Assembly (NCBI RefSeq): GCF_013044135.1
Contig: NZ_JABEPP010000001.1
Location: 62,001 to 126,000, forward strand
From: Enterovirga aerilata
GTDB taxonomy: Bacteria; Pseudomonadota; Alphaproteobacteria; Rhizobiales; Beijerinckiaceae
Direction: 5' to 3'
DNA: 64,000 bases
Below, in pieces: positions 9,515 to 22,189 of this stretch. Positions within the stretch are counted from its first letter, which is position 1. Each line of letters starts with the position of its first letter. The position numbers were made by a program, and so were the translations under genes. The notes below the pieces were generated by a model. The model worked only from the letters and a program-made list of their open reading frames with translations. It did not search any database and was not told where the DNA came from.

Positions 9515-10438
9515 ATGTCCAAGCACGTCGCCGTTCTCATGGGCGGCTGGTCGGCCGAGCGCGAGGTGTCGCTCAACACGGGCAGGCCCTGCGCGGCAGC
9601 CCTGGAAGAGCGTGGCTATCGGGTGACACCGATCGACGTTCAGCCGGACATCGCGCGCGTGCTGCAGGCCGTGCGGCCCGACGTCGTCTTCAACGCCTTG
9701 CACGGGCGCTATGGCGAGGACGGAACGATCCAGGGCCTGCTCGAGCTTCTGCAGATTCCCTACACCCATTCCGGGGTGCTCGCCTCGGCGCTTGCCATGG
9801 ACAAGCAGAAGGCCAAGGCCGTGATGGCTGCGGCCGGTGTCTCGGTGCCGGAGGGGGTGGTTGTGACGCGGCAGAAGGCCGCCGCCGAGCACGTCCTGCC
9901 GCCGCCCTATGTGGTCAAACCCGTTAACGAGGGCTCGTCGGTCGGCGTCATCATCGTGCGCGAGGATCGGTCGCACCCGCCGCAGGAGCTCGGCCGCGAG
10001 GACTGGCCCTACGGGGACGAGGTGCTGGTCGAAAAGTTCGTTGCGGGACGGGAGCTTACCTGCGCGGTCATGGGGGACCGCGCGCTCGGCGTGATCGACA
10101 TCCGGCCGGCCACGGGGCTCTTCTACGACTACGACGCCAAGTATGTCGCAGGCGGCTCTGTCCATGTCCTGCCGGCCGACCTTAAACCGAATATTTACCA
10201 ACGGGTCCAAGAGTTGGCCTTAACGGCGCATCAAGCACTCGGCTGCCGCGGCGTGAGCCGCGCCGACCTTCGATACGACGACACGCCGGGCGGGACCGGC
10301 GCGCTCGTGGTGCTGGAGGTCAATACCCAGCCGGGAATGACGGCAACGTCCTTGGTGCCCGAGATGGCGGCCCATGCGGGCCTCTCGTTCGGTGAGCTTG
10401 TGCAATGGATGGTGGAGGACGCGTCCTTGAGCCGCTGA
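9515..10438 (+). CDS. ddl: D-alanine--D-alanine ligase
   Basis: Ddl makes the D-Ala-D-Ala used by MurF. The 307-residue ATP-grasp protein has the DdlB-size architecture: GGWSAEREVSLNTGR, HGRYGEDGTIQGLLE, YTHSGVLASALAMDK, KPVNEGSSVGV and the metal-binding EVNTQPGMTATSL. The 3' end overlaps ftsQ by 34 bases, a common arrangement. Its position after murB is canonical apart from the inserted AbrB/PIN pair. Confidence 0.97.
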   Translation: MSKHVAVLMGGWSAEREVSLNTGRPCAAALEERGYRVTPIDVQPDIARVLQAVRPDVVFNALHGRYGEDGTIQGLLELLQIPYTHSGVLASALAMDKQKAKAVMAAAGVSVPEGVVVTRQKAAAEHVLPPPYVVKPVNEGSSVGVIIVREDRSHPPQELGREDWPYGDEVLVEKFVAGRELTCAVMGDRALGVIDIRPATGLFYDYDAKYVAGGSVHVLPADLKPNIYQRVQELALTAHQALGCRGVSRADLRYDDTPGGTGALVVLEVNTQPGMTATSLVPEMAAHAGLSFGELVQWMVEDASLSR

Positions 10439-11388
10439 CGGCCGGGTACCCCGGCCTCGCGGCCGGCCGTCCGGCGCCCCGTCCCGGACAGAGCCGCTTC
10501 AAGCGCGTCCCCGTCTTCCTCCCCCGCCTTCCCGTTCTCCGCCGCAAGCGCCGGTCCTTCGTGGCCGTGCCGCTGGCGCGGCGTATCCCGCGCCTCACCG
10601 GCACGGTGCTCATCCTCGCCTTCTTCGGCGCGACCGGCTTCTACGGCCTCGTGCTCGGCGGGCAGTACGACGCCCTGCGCGCGCAGTACGGCGAACCCCG
10701 CGACATCCTGGCCCGCATCGTCGGCTTCGGCCTGGAGAAGGTCACGATCTCCGGCATCGCCCAGCTTTCCGAACGCGAGGTGCTGACGATCGGCGGCATC
10801 AATCCGCGCCTGTCGCTGCCATTCCTGAGCGCCGCCGAGATCCGCGAGCGTCTGGAGCGCACGCCGCTCGTGAAGAGCGCGGTGGTGCGCAAGCTCTACC
10901 CGAACGAGCTCGCGATCACGCTGGTCGAGCGCGAGCCCTACGCGCTCTGGCAGATGAACGGCGAGCTCTTCGTGATCTCCGCCGACGGGACGGTCATCGA
11001 CCGGATGAGGGATCCGCGCTTCGCGTCGCTGCCGCTCGTCGTGGGTGACCAGGCGAACAAGCGCGCGGCCTCCTATGTCGCGCTGCTCGAGGCGGCGGGC
11101 CCGCTCCGGTCGCAGATCCGTGCCGGCATGCTGGTCTCCGGCCGGCGCTGGACGCTGAAGATGGAGAACGGCGTCGACGTGAAGCTGCCGGAGGACGACG
11201 CGCCGGCGGCCATCGCCCGGCTCGCGCGTCTCGCGCGCGAGCAGCACATCCTGGACAAGGACGTGCTCGCGCTCGACTTCCGCCTGGCCGACCGCGTCGT
11301 GGCCCGGCTCACGGAAGAGGCCGCGGCGGCCAGAGCCGAGCTCGTCAAGAAGCGGCCTCAGCGCGGCACCAAGGGAGCCGAGATTTGA
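10405..11388 (+). CDS. ftsQ: Cell division protein FtsQ
   Basis: FtsQ is a bitopic divisome protein linking FtsB/FtsL and FtsA-Z to the periplasmic synthases. The 327-residue protein has a basic cytoplasmic N-terminus, one transmembrane segment near residues 55-77 (LTGTVLILAFFGATGFYGLV), a POTRA domain starting at VTISGIAQLSEREVL, and a C-terminal beta domain (FVISADGTVIDRM, LPLVVG, RRWTLKMENGVDVKLPED). The ATG at 10405 lies within ddl; a shorter start is possible but would trim only the cytoplasmic tail. Confidence 0.93.
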   Translation: MDGGGRVLEPLTAGYPGLAAGRPAPRPGQSRFKRVPVFLPRLPVLRRKRRSFVAVPLARRIPRLTGTVLILAFFGATGFYGLVLGGQYDALRAQYGEPRDILARIVGFGLEKVTISGIAQLSEREVLTIGGINPRLSLPFLSAAEIRERLERTPLVKSAVVRKLYPNELAITLVEREPYALWQMNGELFVISADGTVIDRMRDPRFASLPLVVGDQANKRAASYVALLEAAGPLRSQIRAGMLVSGRRWTLKMENGVDVKLPEDDAPAAIARLARLAREQHILDKDVLALDFRLADRVVARLTEEAAAARAELVKKRPQRGTKGAEI

Positions 11389-12716
11389 GCCTGCGCGACC
11401 ACGGACTGACGCCGCGCCTCAAGCCGCTGTCCACGCGAAAGAGCGCGACCCTCTCGATCCTCGATATCGGGACGAGCAAGATCGTGTGCCTCGTGGCCGA
11501 GCTCCGCCCGGTCACGGGGGGCGAGGCCTTGCGCGGGCGCACCCATCTCGCCCGCGTCATCGGGATCGGACATCAGCGCTCGCTCGGGCTGAAGGGCGGC
11601 GCTGTCGTCGATCTGGAGGCGGCGGAAACCTCCATCCGTCAGGCCATCCACGCGGCCGAGCGCATGGCCCGGGTCGAGATCCAGTCCGTCATCGTCAACC
11701 TGACGGGCGGGCGCCTCGCCTCGCATCACTTCGAGGCGAGCGTTCCGATCCGCGGCGGCATGGTGAGCGCGGCCGACATCCATCGCGTGCTGGAGACGGC
11801 GAGCGCCCATACGCTGCGGCCCGGGCGTTCCGTGCTGCATGCGCTGCCGACGGGCTTCTCGCTCGACAGCCAGCGCAACGTCGTCGAGCCGGCCGGCATG
11901 ATCGGCGAGACGCTCGGCGTCGACCTGCACGTCGTCACGGCCGAATCCGCCGCGGCCCGCAACCTGATGCTGGCCGTCGAACGCAGCCATCTGGGCGTCG
12001 AGGCGGTCGTCGCGACGCCCTACGCCTCGGCGCTCTCCGCCCTGGTCGACGACGAGGCCGACATGGGCTGCGCCGTGATCGACATGGGGGGCGGCACGAC
12101 CTCGGTCGGGGTCTTCGCCAGCGGCCATCTCGTCCACACGGACGCCGTGGCGGTCGGCGGTCACCACGTCACGATGGACATCGCGCGCGGCCTCACCACG
12201 CGCGTCTCCGCGGCCGAGCGGCTGAAGACGCTCTACGGCGCGGCGATCTCCTCGCCCTCCGACGAGCGGGACATGGTCGCGGTCCCGCAGGTCGAGGACG
12301 ACGACGAGCGCGAGGTCGCCCATCACGTCCCGAAGGCGCAGCTCGTGCGCATCATCCGGCCGCGCATCGAGGAGATCCTGGAGCTCATGCGCGACCGTCT
12401 GCGCAACGCCGGCTTCGCCGCCCAGGCCGGCCGCCGCGTCGTGCTGACGGGCGGCGCGAGCCAGCTCGTCGGCCTTCCCGAGGTCGCCCGGCGCATCCTG
12501 CAGGGGCAGGTGCGGGTCGGTCGGCCGCTCGGCATCAAGGGCCTGCCGGAAGCCGCGCGCGGCCCCGCCTTCTCGGCGGCAGTCGGGCTCCTCGTCTACC
12601 CGCAGGTCGCGCATATCGAGCACTTCGAGCCAAAGGGGCAGGGCCTCTTCGCGGGCGGAGGGCCGGAGGGCGGATACCTGTCCCGGGTGGGGCGCTGGAT
12701 CCGGGAAAGTTTCTGA
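11385..12716 (+). CDS. ftsA: Cell division protein FtsA
   Basis: FtsA is the actin-like membrane anchor of the Z-ring. The 443-residue protein shows the phosphate loop [15 protein letters not shown], the SHS2-like 1C domain, [14 protein letters not shown], adenosine motif [11 protein letters not shown], and a C-terminal amphipathic helix [11 protein letters not shown] that would bind the membrane. The TTG start overlaps the ftsQ stop (TTGA at 11385). A 70-base gap leads to ftsZ. Confidence 0.96.
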   Translation: MSLRDHGLTPRLKPLSTRKSATLSILDIGTSKIVCLVAELRPVTGGEALRGRTHLARVIGIGHQRSLGLKGGAVVDLEAAETSIRQAIHAAERMARVEIQSVIVNLTGGRLASHHFEASVPIRGGMVSAADIHRVLETASAHTLRPGRSVLHALPTGFSLDSQRNVVEPAGMIGETLGVDLHVVTAESAAARNLMLAVERSHLGVEAVVATPYASALSALVDDEADMGCAVIDMGGGTTSVGVFASGHLVHTDAVAVGGHHVTMDIARGLTTRVSAAERLKTLYGAAISSPSDERDMVAVPQVEDDDEREVAHHVPKAQLVRIIRPRIEEILELMRDRLRNAGFAAQAGRRVVLTGGASQLVGLPEVARRILQGQVRVGRPLGIKGLPEAARGPAFSAAVGLLVYPQVAHIEHFEPKGQGLFAGGGPEGGYLSRVGRWIRESF

Positions 12717-12786
12717 ACGCCGCCAAGGCGACGACGCCGCGGCGCACCAACGGGGCCAACGAGAGAGGCCAAGAGAGGGCGAGGTC

Positions 12787-14472
12787 ATGATCAATCTGCA
12801 AGCCCCGGACATCCGGGAACTCAAGCCACGGATCACTGTGTTCGGGGTCGGGGGCGCCGGCGGCAACGCCGTGAACAACATGATCGATTCCGGCCTGATG
12901 GGCTGCGAGTTCGTCTGCGCCAACACCGATGCCCAGGCCCTCACGTCCTCCCGCTGCGAGCGCATCATCCAGATGGGCGTGGGCGTCACGCAGGGCCTCG
13001 GCGCCGGCTCTCAGCCGGAAGTCGGCCGTGCCGCAGCCGAAGAGGTGCTGGACGAGATCCGCGACCAGCTCTCCGGCGCGCACATGGCCTTCATCACGGC
13101 CGGCATGGGCGGCGGCACGGGCAGCGGCGCCGCGCCCGTGATCGCGCGGGCCGCGCGCGACATGGGCATCCTGACCGTCGGCGTGGTGACCAAGCCGTTC
13201 CAGTTCGAAGGCCAGCGCCGGATGCGCATCGCCGAGGCGGCGGTCAACGAGCTGCAGCAATGCGTCGACACGCTCATCGTGATCCCGAACCAGAACCTGT
13301 TCCGGGTCGCCAACGAGAAGACGACCTTCGCGGACGCCTTCGCCATGGCCGACCAGGTGCTCTATTCGGGCGTCGCCTGCATCACCGATCTCATGGTGAA
13401 GGAGGGCCTCATCAATCTCGACTTCGCCGACGTGCGCGCGATCATGCGCTCCATGGGCAAGGCCATGATGGGCACCGGCGAGGCATCGGGCGAGAAGCGC
13501 GCGAACCGGGCCGCTGAGGCCGCGATCGCCAACCCGCTCCTCGACGACGTGTCGATGAAGGGCGCGCGGGGCCTGCTGATCTCGATCACGGGCGGCCGCG
13601 ACATGACGCTCTACGAGCTCGACGAGGCCGCGACCCGCATCCGCGAGGAGGTCGATCCGGACGCGAACATTATACTCGGCGCGACCTTCGACGAGAGCCT
13701 GGAAGGCTCGATCCGGGTCTCCGTCGTGGCGACCGGGATCGACCAGCCGGCGCTCGCCGAGTCACCGATCTCGGCCACCGAGCAGCGCATCGCCGAGGTC
13801 GCCGAGCGGCTCCGCGCGGAGGCGCGCGCCAGGGCGACGCAGATCGGTGCCGCGCCGCGTGCACCGGAGCCCGCCCCGGCCCCCGCCGCGGTCGAGACCG
13901 CGCCCGCCGTGGCCCGCGCGGCCGAGATCGTGAAGCAGGCAGCCGAGCCGGCCCCGGCCGTCGTGCGCGAGGACGTGGTGCTCACCCCCGCGCAGGCGAA
14001 GGGCGCGAGCTTCGAGACCTTCGCCGAGCCGGAGACGCAGCCCGAGCCGGATGCGGCGCCGCCCTCATCGTTCATCCCGCCCGCGCCCGAGCGCGCGATG
14101 CGCCCGGCCCGCATGCCGCGGGTGGAGGACCTTCCCGTCCCGGCGCAGAAGCAGCTCCGCGCCGCGCGGGGCGACGGCGAGGCGGCCGCCAACGAGCGCA
14201 AGTCGCTGCTCCAGCGGCTAGCGACGGTCGGCTTCGGCCGCCGCGACGAGGGAACGCCGGCCCCGGTTCCGGCCGAGCCCGCCCCGGTGGCTGCGGCCGA
14301 GCCGGCGCCGCGTCCGGTCGTTCCGGCCGAGTATGCCCGCCGGCAGGCCCCGGCTCCCGCCTACGCTCCCGCCAGGGGCAATCTCGACCGGCAGGGCCGG
14401 CCCGCTCCGGCACCACGCCCCAGCGAGGACGACCACCTGGAGATCCCGGCCTTCCTTCGGCGTTCGAGCTGA
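12787..14472 (+). CDS. ftsZ: Cell division protein FtsZ
   Basis: FtsZ is the tubulin-like GTPase that forms the division ring. The 561-residue protein has the GTPase domain ([23 protein letters not shown], tubulin signature [21 protein letters not shown], the C-domain [14 protein letters not shown]) up to about residue 320. A roughly 220-residue Ala/Pro/Glu-rich linker follows, ending in the conserved C-terminal peptide [14 protein letters not shown] that binds FtsA and other partners. The long linker is usual for alphaproteobacteria. The gene ends the division operon: a strong terminator follows within 20 bases. Confidence 0.98.
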   Translation: MINLQAPDIRELKPRITVFGVGGAGGNAVNNMIDSGLMGCEFVCANTDAQALTSSRCERIIQMGVGVTQGLGAGSQPEVGRAAAEEVLDEIRDQLSGAHMAFITAGMGGGTGSGAAPVIARAARDMGILTVGVVTKPFQFEGQRRMRIAEAAVNELQQCVDTLIVIPNQNLFRVANEKTTFADAFAMADQVLYSGVACITDLMVKEGLINLDFADVRAIMRSMGKAMMGTGEASGEKRANRAAEAAIANPLLDDVSMKGARGLLISITGGRDMTLYELDEAATRIREEVDPDANIILGATFDESLEGSIRVSVVATGIDQPALAESPISATEQRIAEVAERLRAEARARATQIGAAPRAPEPAPAPAAVETAPAVARAAEIVKQAAEPAPAVVREDVVLTPAQAKGASFETFAEPETQPEPDAAPPSSFIPPAPERAMRPARMPRVEDLPVPAQKQLRAARGDGEAAANERKSLLQRLATVGFGRRDEGTPAPVPAEPAPVAAAEPAPRPVVPAEYARRQAPAPAYAPARGNLDRQGRPAPAPRPSEDDHLEIPAFLRRSS

Positions 14473-14491
14473 AGGACCCTCTCTCCCCTGC

Positions 14492-14522
14492 AGCCCCGGA
14501 CGGAAACGTCCGGGGCTCTTTC
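14492..14522 (+). terminator. Rho-independent terminator after ftsZ
   Basis: A perfect 11-bp stem (AGCCCCGGACG / CGTCCGGGGCT) with a GAAA loop at 14492-14517, followed by CTTTCGTT. It closes the mur-fts run before lpxC. The roughly 210 bases from here to the lpxC start hold no other gene and presumably contain its promoter, which I cannot define. Confidence 0.9.
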
Positions 14523-14733
14523 GTTACGGATGTGTGTAACAGAGCGTAAGAAAGCGTGATTTGGCGTCGAGTCCCGCCCTAACTAAGGTGCCGCCACGTC
14601 AAGAGTAACGCGGACAGCGCGCCCCAGTGTTCAAGCGGGCGCCGTCCCGGTGGGGCAACAGCAGCGGGCGAGATCCGGTGAGCGGCGGGACGAGTTGGTC
14701 ACGCGCCGATGGAATTCGGCCCGAGGTGAACGA

Positions 14734-15681
14734 ATGAAGCAAAGTCAACAGGCCACGCTCGCAGCGCCGGTGTCACTGTCCGGCATCGGCGTGCACTCGG
14801 GCAAGCCGGTCAATCTTCACCTCCACCCCGCCCAGCCCAACCACGGCATCGTCTTTCTGCGCACCGGGTTGCCGGGTGGCGATGACCGCCTGATCGACGC
14901 CCGGAGCCTCGAGGTCACGGCGACCGAGCTCTGCACCGTGGTGGGCGATCGGGAGACGGGAGCGGTCGCCACCATCGAGCATCTGATGTCCTGCCTCCGC
15001 GGTCTGGGCATCGACAACCTCCTGGTCGAGATCGACGGTCCCGAGGTCCCGATCTTCGACGGCAGCGCCCAGGCCTTCGTCGAGGCGATCGACTCCGTCG
15101 GCGTCGTGCAGGCCCGCGCGGCACGCAAGCAGCTGAAGGTGCTCCGCACCGTACGTGTCGAGCTCGGTATCGGCTGGGCCGAGCTCCGCCCGAATTCCCG
15201 CGGCTTCCAGGTCGATGTCGAGATCAAGTTCGACAATCCCGTGATCGGCCGTCAGCGCAAGGTGATCGATCTCTCGCCCGCCGCCTATCGTCGGGAGATC
15301 GCCCGGGCCCGCACCTTCGGGTTCATCGGCGACGTCGAGAAGCTCTGGAAGGCCGGCTTTGCGCTCGGCGCCTCGCTCGACAACACCGTCGCCATCGGCG
15401 AGGGCAGGGTCATCAACCCGGAGGGGCTCCGCTTCGCCGACGAGTTCGTCCGCCACAAGATGCTGGACGCCATCGGCGATCTCGCGCTTGCCGGCTATCC
15501 GATCCTCGGCACCTATAAGTCCTTCTGCGGCGGCCACCGCCTCAATATCGCCGTCTTGAAAGAGCTACTTTCCGACCGGGCGAATTACGCGATCGTGGAC
15601 GGTGAGACACGGCGCGAGGCGGGGCATGCGGAGATCGCGAGCGGCGTGGCCGTTCCGGCTTTCGCGCCCGACGTGCACTAG
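14734..15681 (+). CDS. lpxC: UDP-3-O-acyl-N-acetylglucosamine deacetylase
   Basis: LpxC is the zinc hydrolase committing UDP-GlcNAc to lipid A synthesis, so the organism makes LPS. The ATG at 14734 (MKQSQQATLAAPVSLSGIGV) has GAGGTGA 5-11 bases upstream and gives 315 residues; upstream in-frame starts lack homology. Motifs: GIGVHSGKPV, TIEHLMSCLRGLGIDN (zinc His), DNTVAIG, RHKMLDAIGDLAL (zinc His and Asp) and FCGGHRLN (catalytic His). Confidence 0.97.
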   Translation: MKQSQQATLAAPVSLSGIGVHSGKPVNLHLHPAQPNHGIVFLRTGLPGGDDRLIDARSLEVTATELCTVVGDRETGAVATIEHLMSCLRGLGIDNLLVEIDGPEVPIFDGSAQAFVEAIDSVGVVQARAARKQLKVLRTVRVELGIGWAELRPNSRGFQVDVEIKFDNPVIGRQRKVIDLSPAAYRREIARARTFGFIGDVEKLWKAGFALGASLDNTVAIGEGRVINPEGLRFADEFVRHKMLDAIGDLALAGYPILGTYKSFCGGHRLNIAVLKELLSDRANYAIVDGETRREAGHAEIASGVAVPAFAPDVH

Positions 15682-15832
15682 CTCCCCTCCTGGGCTGACC
15701 CGAACCGGGCTGTGGCCCGGAAGCAGCGCTTCCCGGCTTTCCGGACGCGACGGCTTGGAGCGGGCTGCCAGACTCGTGTAAACAGCCCGAGCAGTGCCGC
15801 GGTTCCGTTGAACGCCAGAGGATTTCTCGAGC

Positions 15833-16729
15833 ATGTCACTCGACTTCGCCGTCACGGCGCGTGATGCGCGCGCCGCCATGCGGGCGGTGGCCGTCGTGGC
15901 CGGCGCCCTGACGCTTGCCGGCTGCGATACGCTCGCCTCGCTCAATCCCTTCGACCAGGGCGAGAAATACGAGATGAAGATCGTGCCGGACGTCCCGGCC
16001 GAGAAGATCTACGACGACGGCCTCGGTCGCATGAAGAGCAGCGACCACGAGGGCGCCGCCAAGAAATTCGCCCAGCTCAGCAAGAACTATCCCTATTCCG
16101 AATGGGCGCGGCGCGGCCTCATCATGGAGGCCTATGCCAATTACGAGGCACAGAAGTGGGAGGATGCGATCACCGCGTCCAGGAGCTATCTGTCCAAGTA
16201 TCCGAACACCAAGGATGCTGCCTACGCGCAGTATCTCCTTGCCATGTCGAACTACAACCAGATCCCGGACGTGACCCGCGACCAGGAGCGCTCGGAAAAG
16301 GCGCTCGCGGCCCTGCAGGAGCTGGTCCAGAAGTATCCGGACTCCGAATATGTCTCGGACGCGCGCAACCGCATCCAGATCGCGCGGGACCAGCTCGCCG
16401 GCAAGGAGATGGAGGTCGGCCGCTACTACCTCGAGAAGCGCAACTTCCCGGCGGCGATCAATCGCTTCCGCGAGGTCGTCTCGAAGTACCAGACCACCCG
16501 GCACGTCGAGGAGGCGCTCGAACGCCTGACCGAGGCCTACATGGCGCTCGGCATCACGCAGGAAGCCCAGACTGCCGCCGCCGTGCTCGGCCACAACTTC
16601 CCGGACAGCCCCTGGTACAAGGACGCCTACGCGCTTCTGCAGAGCGGCGGCCTCGAGCCGCGCGAGGAAAGCCAGTCCTGGATCAGCCGCGCCTTCCGCG
16701 GCCTGAGGACGGCCGCGCTCGGTCAGTAG
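15833..16729 (+). CDS. bamD: Outer membrane assembly lipoprotein BamD
   Basis: BamD (ComL/YfiO) is the essential lipoprotein of the BAM complex. The 298-residue protein has an N-terminal signal with lipobox LTLAGC (Cys near residue 31) and then TPR-like repeats: AAKKFAQLSKNYPYSEWA, YEAQKWEDAITASRSYLSKYP, KALAALQELVQKYPDSEY, and RYYLEKRNFPAAINRFREVV. Its place between lpxC and recN is the usual alphaproteobacterial order. Confidence 0.95.
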   Translation: MSLDFAVTARDARAAMRAVAVVAGALTLAGCDTLASLNPFDQGEKYEMKIVPDVPAEKIYDDGLGRMKSSDHEGAAKKFAQLSKNYPYSEWARRGLIMEAYANYEAQKWEDAITASRSYLSKYPNTKDAAYAQYLLAMSNYNQIPDVTRDQERSEKALAALQELVQKYPDSEYVSDARNRIQIARDQLAGKEMEVGRYYLEKRNFPAAINRFREVVSKYQTTRHVEEALERLTEAYMALGITQEAQTAAAVLGHNFPDSPWYKDAYALLQSGGLEPREESQSWISRAFRGLRTAALGQ

Positions 16730-16821
16730 GCGCCGAACGACCGGCGCGGGCTCGGTCCGCGCCGTGCTTGCCTCGAAGACGGTTCCCATTTCGTTCTTAT
16801 CGCGCTAGGCTCCCGTCCGGC

Positions 16822-18555
16822 ATGCTCGCGGAGCTCCTGATCCGGGACATCGTCCTGATCGACCGGCTGGATCTCCGGTTTCCGGCCGGCCTCTCCGTGC
16901 TGACCGGCGAGACCGGTGCGGGCAAGTCGATCCTGCTCGATGCCGTGTCGCTGGCGCTCGGCGGGCGCGGCGACGGCGCGCTCGTCCGCCAGGGCGAGGC
17001 CCGCGGCCAGGTCACGGCCGTATTCGACGTCCCGGCGGACCATCCCGCGCGCGCTCTCGCCCGCCTTGCCGAGATCGACGCCGACGGCGACCTGATCCTC
17101 CGCCGCATTCAGTTCGCCGACGGGCGCACGCGGGCGCTGATCAACGACCAGCCGGTGAGCGTCCAGGCGCTGCGCGCGATCGGCGCGACCCTCGTCGAAA
17201 TCCACGGCCAGCACGACGACCGCGCCATGGTCGATCCGGCGACCCACCGCGACATCCTGGACGCCTATGCGGGCCTGCAGGGACAGGCCCGCCAGGTTGC
17301 GGATGCGGCCCGCCGCCTTCGCGAGCTGCGCAGCGAGGTCGCCGCGCACGAATCCCGCCTCGACGCGATCCGGCGCGAGGCCGAGTACCTGTCCCACGCC
17401 CATGCGGAGCTGACCGAGCTCGACCCGCAGCCCGGCGAGGAGGAGAGCCTGACCGAGCGGCGGCAGGTGATGATGCAGTCGGAGAAGATCGCGGCCGATC
17501 TCACGGGCGCGCTGGAGACGGTTGCCGGCAGCGCATCGCCCGTGCCGGCGATCTCCGCCGTCCTGCGCAAGTTCGAGCGGCGCAGCGGCCAGCTCGGGAC
17601 CCTGCTCGACCCTTCGATCGCGGCCCTGAATGCCGTCCTTCTCGCGCTCGACGAGGCACGGACTGCGATCGAGGAGACCATCCGGGCGACGGAGTTCGAT
17701 CCCGGCGAGCTGGAGCGCACGGAGGAGCGTCTGTTCAAGCTCCGCGCAGCCTCCCGCAAATTCTCCGTTCCCGCCGACGAGCTGCCGGCTCTGCGTGAGC
17801 GCTTCGCGGCCGATCTCGCGGCGATCGATGCCGGCGAGGAAGAGCTCACCCGGCTGCGCCGGCAGCTTGCCGAGGCGGACCGCGCCTATGCGGCGGCGGC
17901 CCAGGCGCTGTCGGAGGGCCGCCACGCGGCGGCGGCCGCGCTCGACGACGCCGTCGCGCGCGAACTCGCGCCGCTCAAGCTGGAGCGCGCCCGGTTCATC
18001 ACCAAGGTCGAGACGGATGCTTCATCCCGCGATTCCGCCGGCTACGACCGCGTCGAGTTCTGGGCCCAGACGAATCCCGGCACCCGGCCGGGACCGGTCA
18101 TGAAGGTCGCGTCCGGAGGCGAGCTCTCGCGCTTCATCCTGGCCCTGAAGGTCGTGCTCGCCGATCGCGGCTCGGCACCGACCCTCGTCTTCGACGAGGT
18201 CGATACGGGGGTGGGCGGCGCCGTGTCCGACGCGATCGGACAGCGGCTGGCGCGGCTCGCCGAGCGGGTCCAGGTCATGGCCGTGACGCATGCTCCGCAG
18301 GTGGCGGCGCGCGCCTCCAGCCACTTCCTGATCGTGAAGGAGCCGGTTCCCGAGAGCGAGCGGGTCGCGACGCGGGTCGCGGCGCTCGCTCCCACGCATC
18401 GCCGCGAGGAGATCGCCCGCATGCTGGCCGGCGCCTCCGTCACGGACGAGGCGCGCGCGGCGGCGCACAAGCTGATCGAGGCGGCCGCCGCCGCCGCGGC
18501 ATCGCCCGCGGCCGGCCACAAGCGACGCGTTGGTCGGCCGAGCCTTTCCGGCTAG
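16822..18555 (+). CDS. recN: DNA repair protein RecN
   Basis: RecN is an SMC-like ATPase acting in double-strand break repair. From ATG 16822 (MLAELLIRDIVLIDRLDL) it has 577 residues. Motifs: Walker A TGETGAGKSILLDAVSLALG at the N-terminus, Q-loop EIHGQHDDRAMVDP, two coiled-coil arms in the middle, ABC signature VASGGELSRFILALK, and Walker B LVFDEVDTGVGG followed by AVTHAPQVAA. The frame is open upstream through bamD, but those codons have no RecN similarity. Confidence 0.96.
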   Translation: MLAELLIRDIVLIDRLDLRFPAGLSVLTGETGAGKSILLDAVSLALGGRGDGALVRQGEARGQVTAVFDVPADHPARALARLAEIDADGDLILRRIQFADGRTRALINDQPVSVQALRAIGATLVEIHGQHDDRAMVDPATHRDILDAYAGLQGQARQVADAARRLRELRSEVAAHESRLDAIRREAEYLSHAHAELTELDPQPGEEESLTERRQVMMQSEKIAADLTGALETVAGSASPVPAISAVLRKFERRSGQLGTLLDPSIAALNAVLLALDEARTAIEETIRATEFDPGELERTEERLFKLRAASRKFSVPADELPALRERFAADLAAIDAGEEELTRLRRQLAEADRAYAAAAQALSEGRHAAAAALDDAVARELAPLKLERARFITKVETDASSRDSAGYDRVEFWAQTNPGTRPGPVMKVASGGELSRFILALKVVLADRGSAPTLVFDEVDTGVGGAVSDAIGQRLARLAERVQVMAVTHAPQVAARASSHFLIVKEPVPESERVATRVAALAPTHRREEIARMLAGASVTDEARAAAHKLIEAAAAAAASPAAGHKRRVGRPSLSG

Positions 18556-20688
<2,133 letters not shown>

Positions 20689-20709
20689 CGCCCGCGGACG
20701 ACCGCACCA

Positions 20710-22107
20710 TCAGCCGCCTCGGCCCTGCCGGCGCGCGACGCGCATCGGCAGCCCGGTCCCGGGACGCAGCGTGATGCGGAGCTTGAGGTCTGGGTCGCGC
20801 CCGCTCGCCCGGGACAGGCGCACCACCGGCAGCAGAACCGCGAGGATCGCGGCAGCTTCCAGCAGGGCGAAGCTCATGCCGATGCAGATGCGCGGGCCGG
20901 CCCCGAAGGGCAGGTAGGCGTAGCGGTGCCGCGCCTTCACGACCGAGGGCACGAAGCGTTCGGGATCGAAGCGATCCGGCTCGTCCCAGAGCCGGACATG
21001 GCGGTGGATGGCGTAGACCGGGACATAGACCGAAGTGCCCGCCGGGATACGCTCACCGGCGAGTACAAGATCCTCCTGCGCCGCGCGCACCACGATCGGA
21101 GCCGGCGGGTAGAGCCGCATCGCCTCCTGCAGCACTTGGCGCGTATAGGCGAGCTGTTCGACATGTTCCGGCCGCAGCGGACCGCCGGCAGTCACCGTCG
21201 CGACCTCCGCGACGACCCTGTCCGCGATCTCGGGGTGAAGGTCGAGCAGATAGAAGGTCCAGGTGAGCGCAAGCGCGGTCGTTTCGTGCCCGGCCGTGAT
21301 GAAGGTCAGGAGGTTGTCCGCGAGATCCTGGTCGCTCATGGCGCGGTCGGTCTCCGGATCGCGTGCCTCCAGCAGAAGCCCGATCAGGTCCGACCGCCGT
21401 TCGCCTGAATGGCGCCGGGCAGCCACGATCCGCAGAACTTCCTCGCGCAGGTAGTCGCGCGCCCGTTCCGCCCGCCCGCGGCCGGGATAGGGTACCCAGC
21501 GCGGCGCGCGCAGCAGCGCGAGCGCCACGGTCCAGCTGGTGGATTCGAGATAGTCGGTGATGCCGCGCTCCACGCGGCCAGCGTCGATGCCGGCGCGGCC
21601 CGACAGCATCGTCTCCACGATGATGTCGAAGGTCGTGTGCATCATCTCGTGCGCGACATCGACCGTGCCGCCCGCGATGGACAGCCAGGCGTCCCGCCGG
21701 CGCTCGGCGGCCGCGATCATCTCGCCGACGAAGCCGAGGATGCGCTCGTGCCGGAAGATGGGTGCCGCCGCCCTGCGCTGCCATCGCCAGCGCTCGCCGT
21801 CGGCGGTCAGCAAACCCTCCCCGAGCGCAGGTTCCAGCGATCGCAGCATCGCTTCGGACTTGGTGAACTTTGCCGCCTCGTCGACGAGCACCGTCCGGAC
21901 GAGATCCGGGTCCATGACGAAGACCGTGTCGCGACTGAGCAGCCGGCGGCGATAGAGCGGCTCCTCGTAGACCGCCTGCGGCCAGACCTCGATCGGATTG
22001 CGGATCACCGTCCGCAGCAGCTTCAGGGCCGGCAGCGCATCGTGGGGCGGTGCGACCCGGACCGGCCGGGGAGAAGCATGGTGCTGTATCGAAGGCGCGA
22101 TCATCAT
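20710..22107 (-). CDS. Cytochrome P450
   Basis: A heme-thiolate monooxygenase-type protein, 465 residues from the ATG at 22107. Motifs: I-helix FITAGHETTALALTWTFYL, K-helix EAMRL, the PERF-type RFDPERFVPS, and the heme loop FGAGPRICIGM with the proximal Cys near residue 408. The ATG has AGGACGGA upstream on the minus strand; an ATG at 22188 would add 27 residues without family similarity. It is bacterial class in sequence style, with no fused reductase. It lies alone between ligA (convergent) and infA, so its redox partners and substrate are not indicated. It could hydroxylate fatty acids or xenobiotics; I cannot say which. Confidence 0.9.
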   Translation of the reverse strand: MMIAPSIQHHASPRPVRVAPPHDALPALKLLRTVIRNPIEVWPQAVYEEPLYRRRLLSRDTVFVMDPDLVRTVLVDEAAKFTKSEAMLRSLEPALGEGLLTADGERWRWQRRAAAPIFRHERILGFVGEMIAAAERRRDAWLSIAGGTVDVAHEMMHTTFDIIVETMLSGRAGIDAGRVERGITDYLESTSWTVALALLRAPRWVPYPGRGRAERARDYLREEVLRIVAARRHSGERRSDLIGLLLEARDPETDRAMSDQDLADNLLTFITAGHETTALALTWTFYLLDLHPEIADRVVAEVATVTAGGPLRPEHVEQLAYTRQVLQEAMRLYPPAPIVVRAAQEDLVLAGERIPAGTSVYVPVYAIHRHVRLWDEPDRFDPERFVPSVVKARHRYAYLPFGAGPRICIGMSFALLEAAAILAVLLPVVRLSRASGRDPDLKLRITLRPGTGLPMRVARRQGRGG

Positions 22108-22189
22108 TCCGTCCTGCTCGGGACGGACATGAGAACGCGTGTCGCGAAAGGGAAGGCGGGACAGGGTCGCGCCGGGCGACCCCGGCAAC

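Noticed and set aside
15705-15720. CCGGGC-TGTG-GCCCGG hairpin after lpxC
   Set aside because: Only six base pairs and no T-run; too weak to call as a terminator in DNA this GC-rich.
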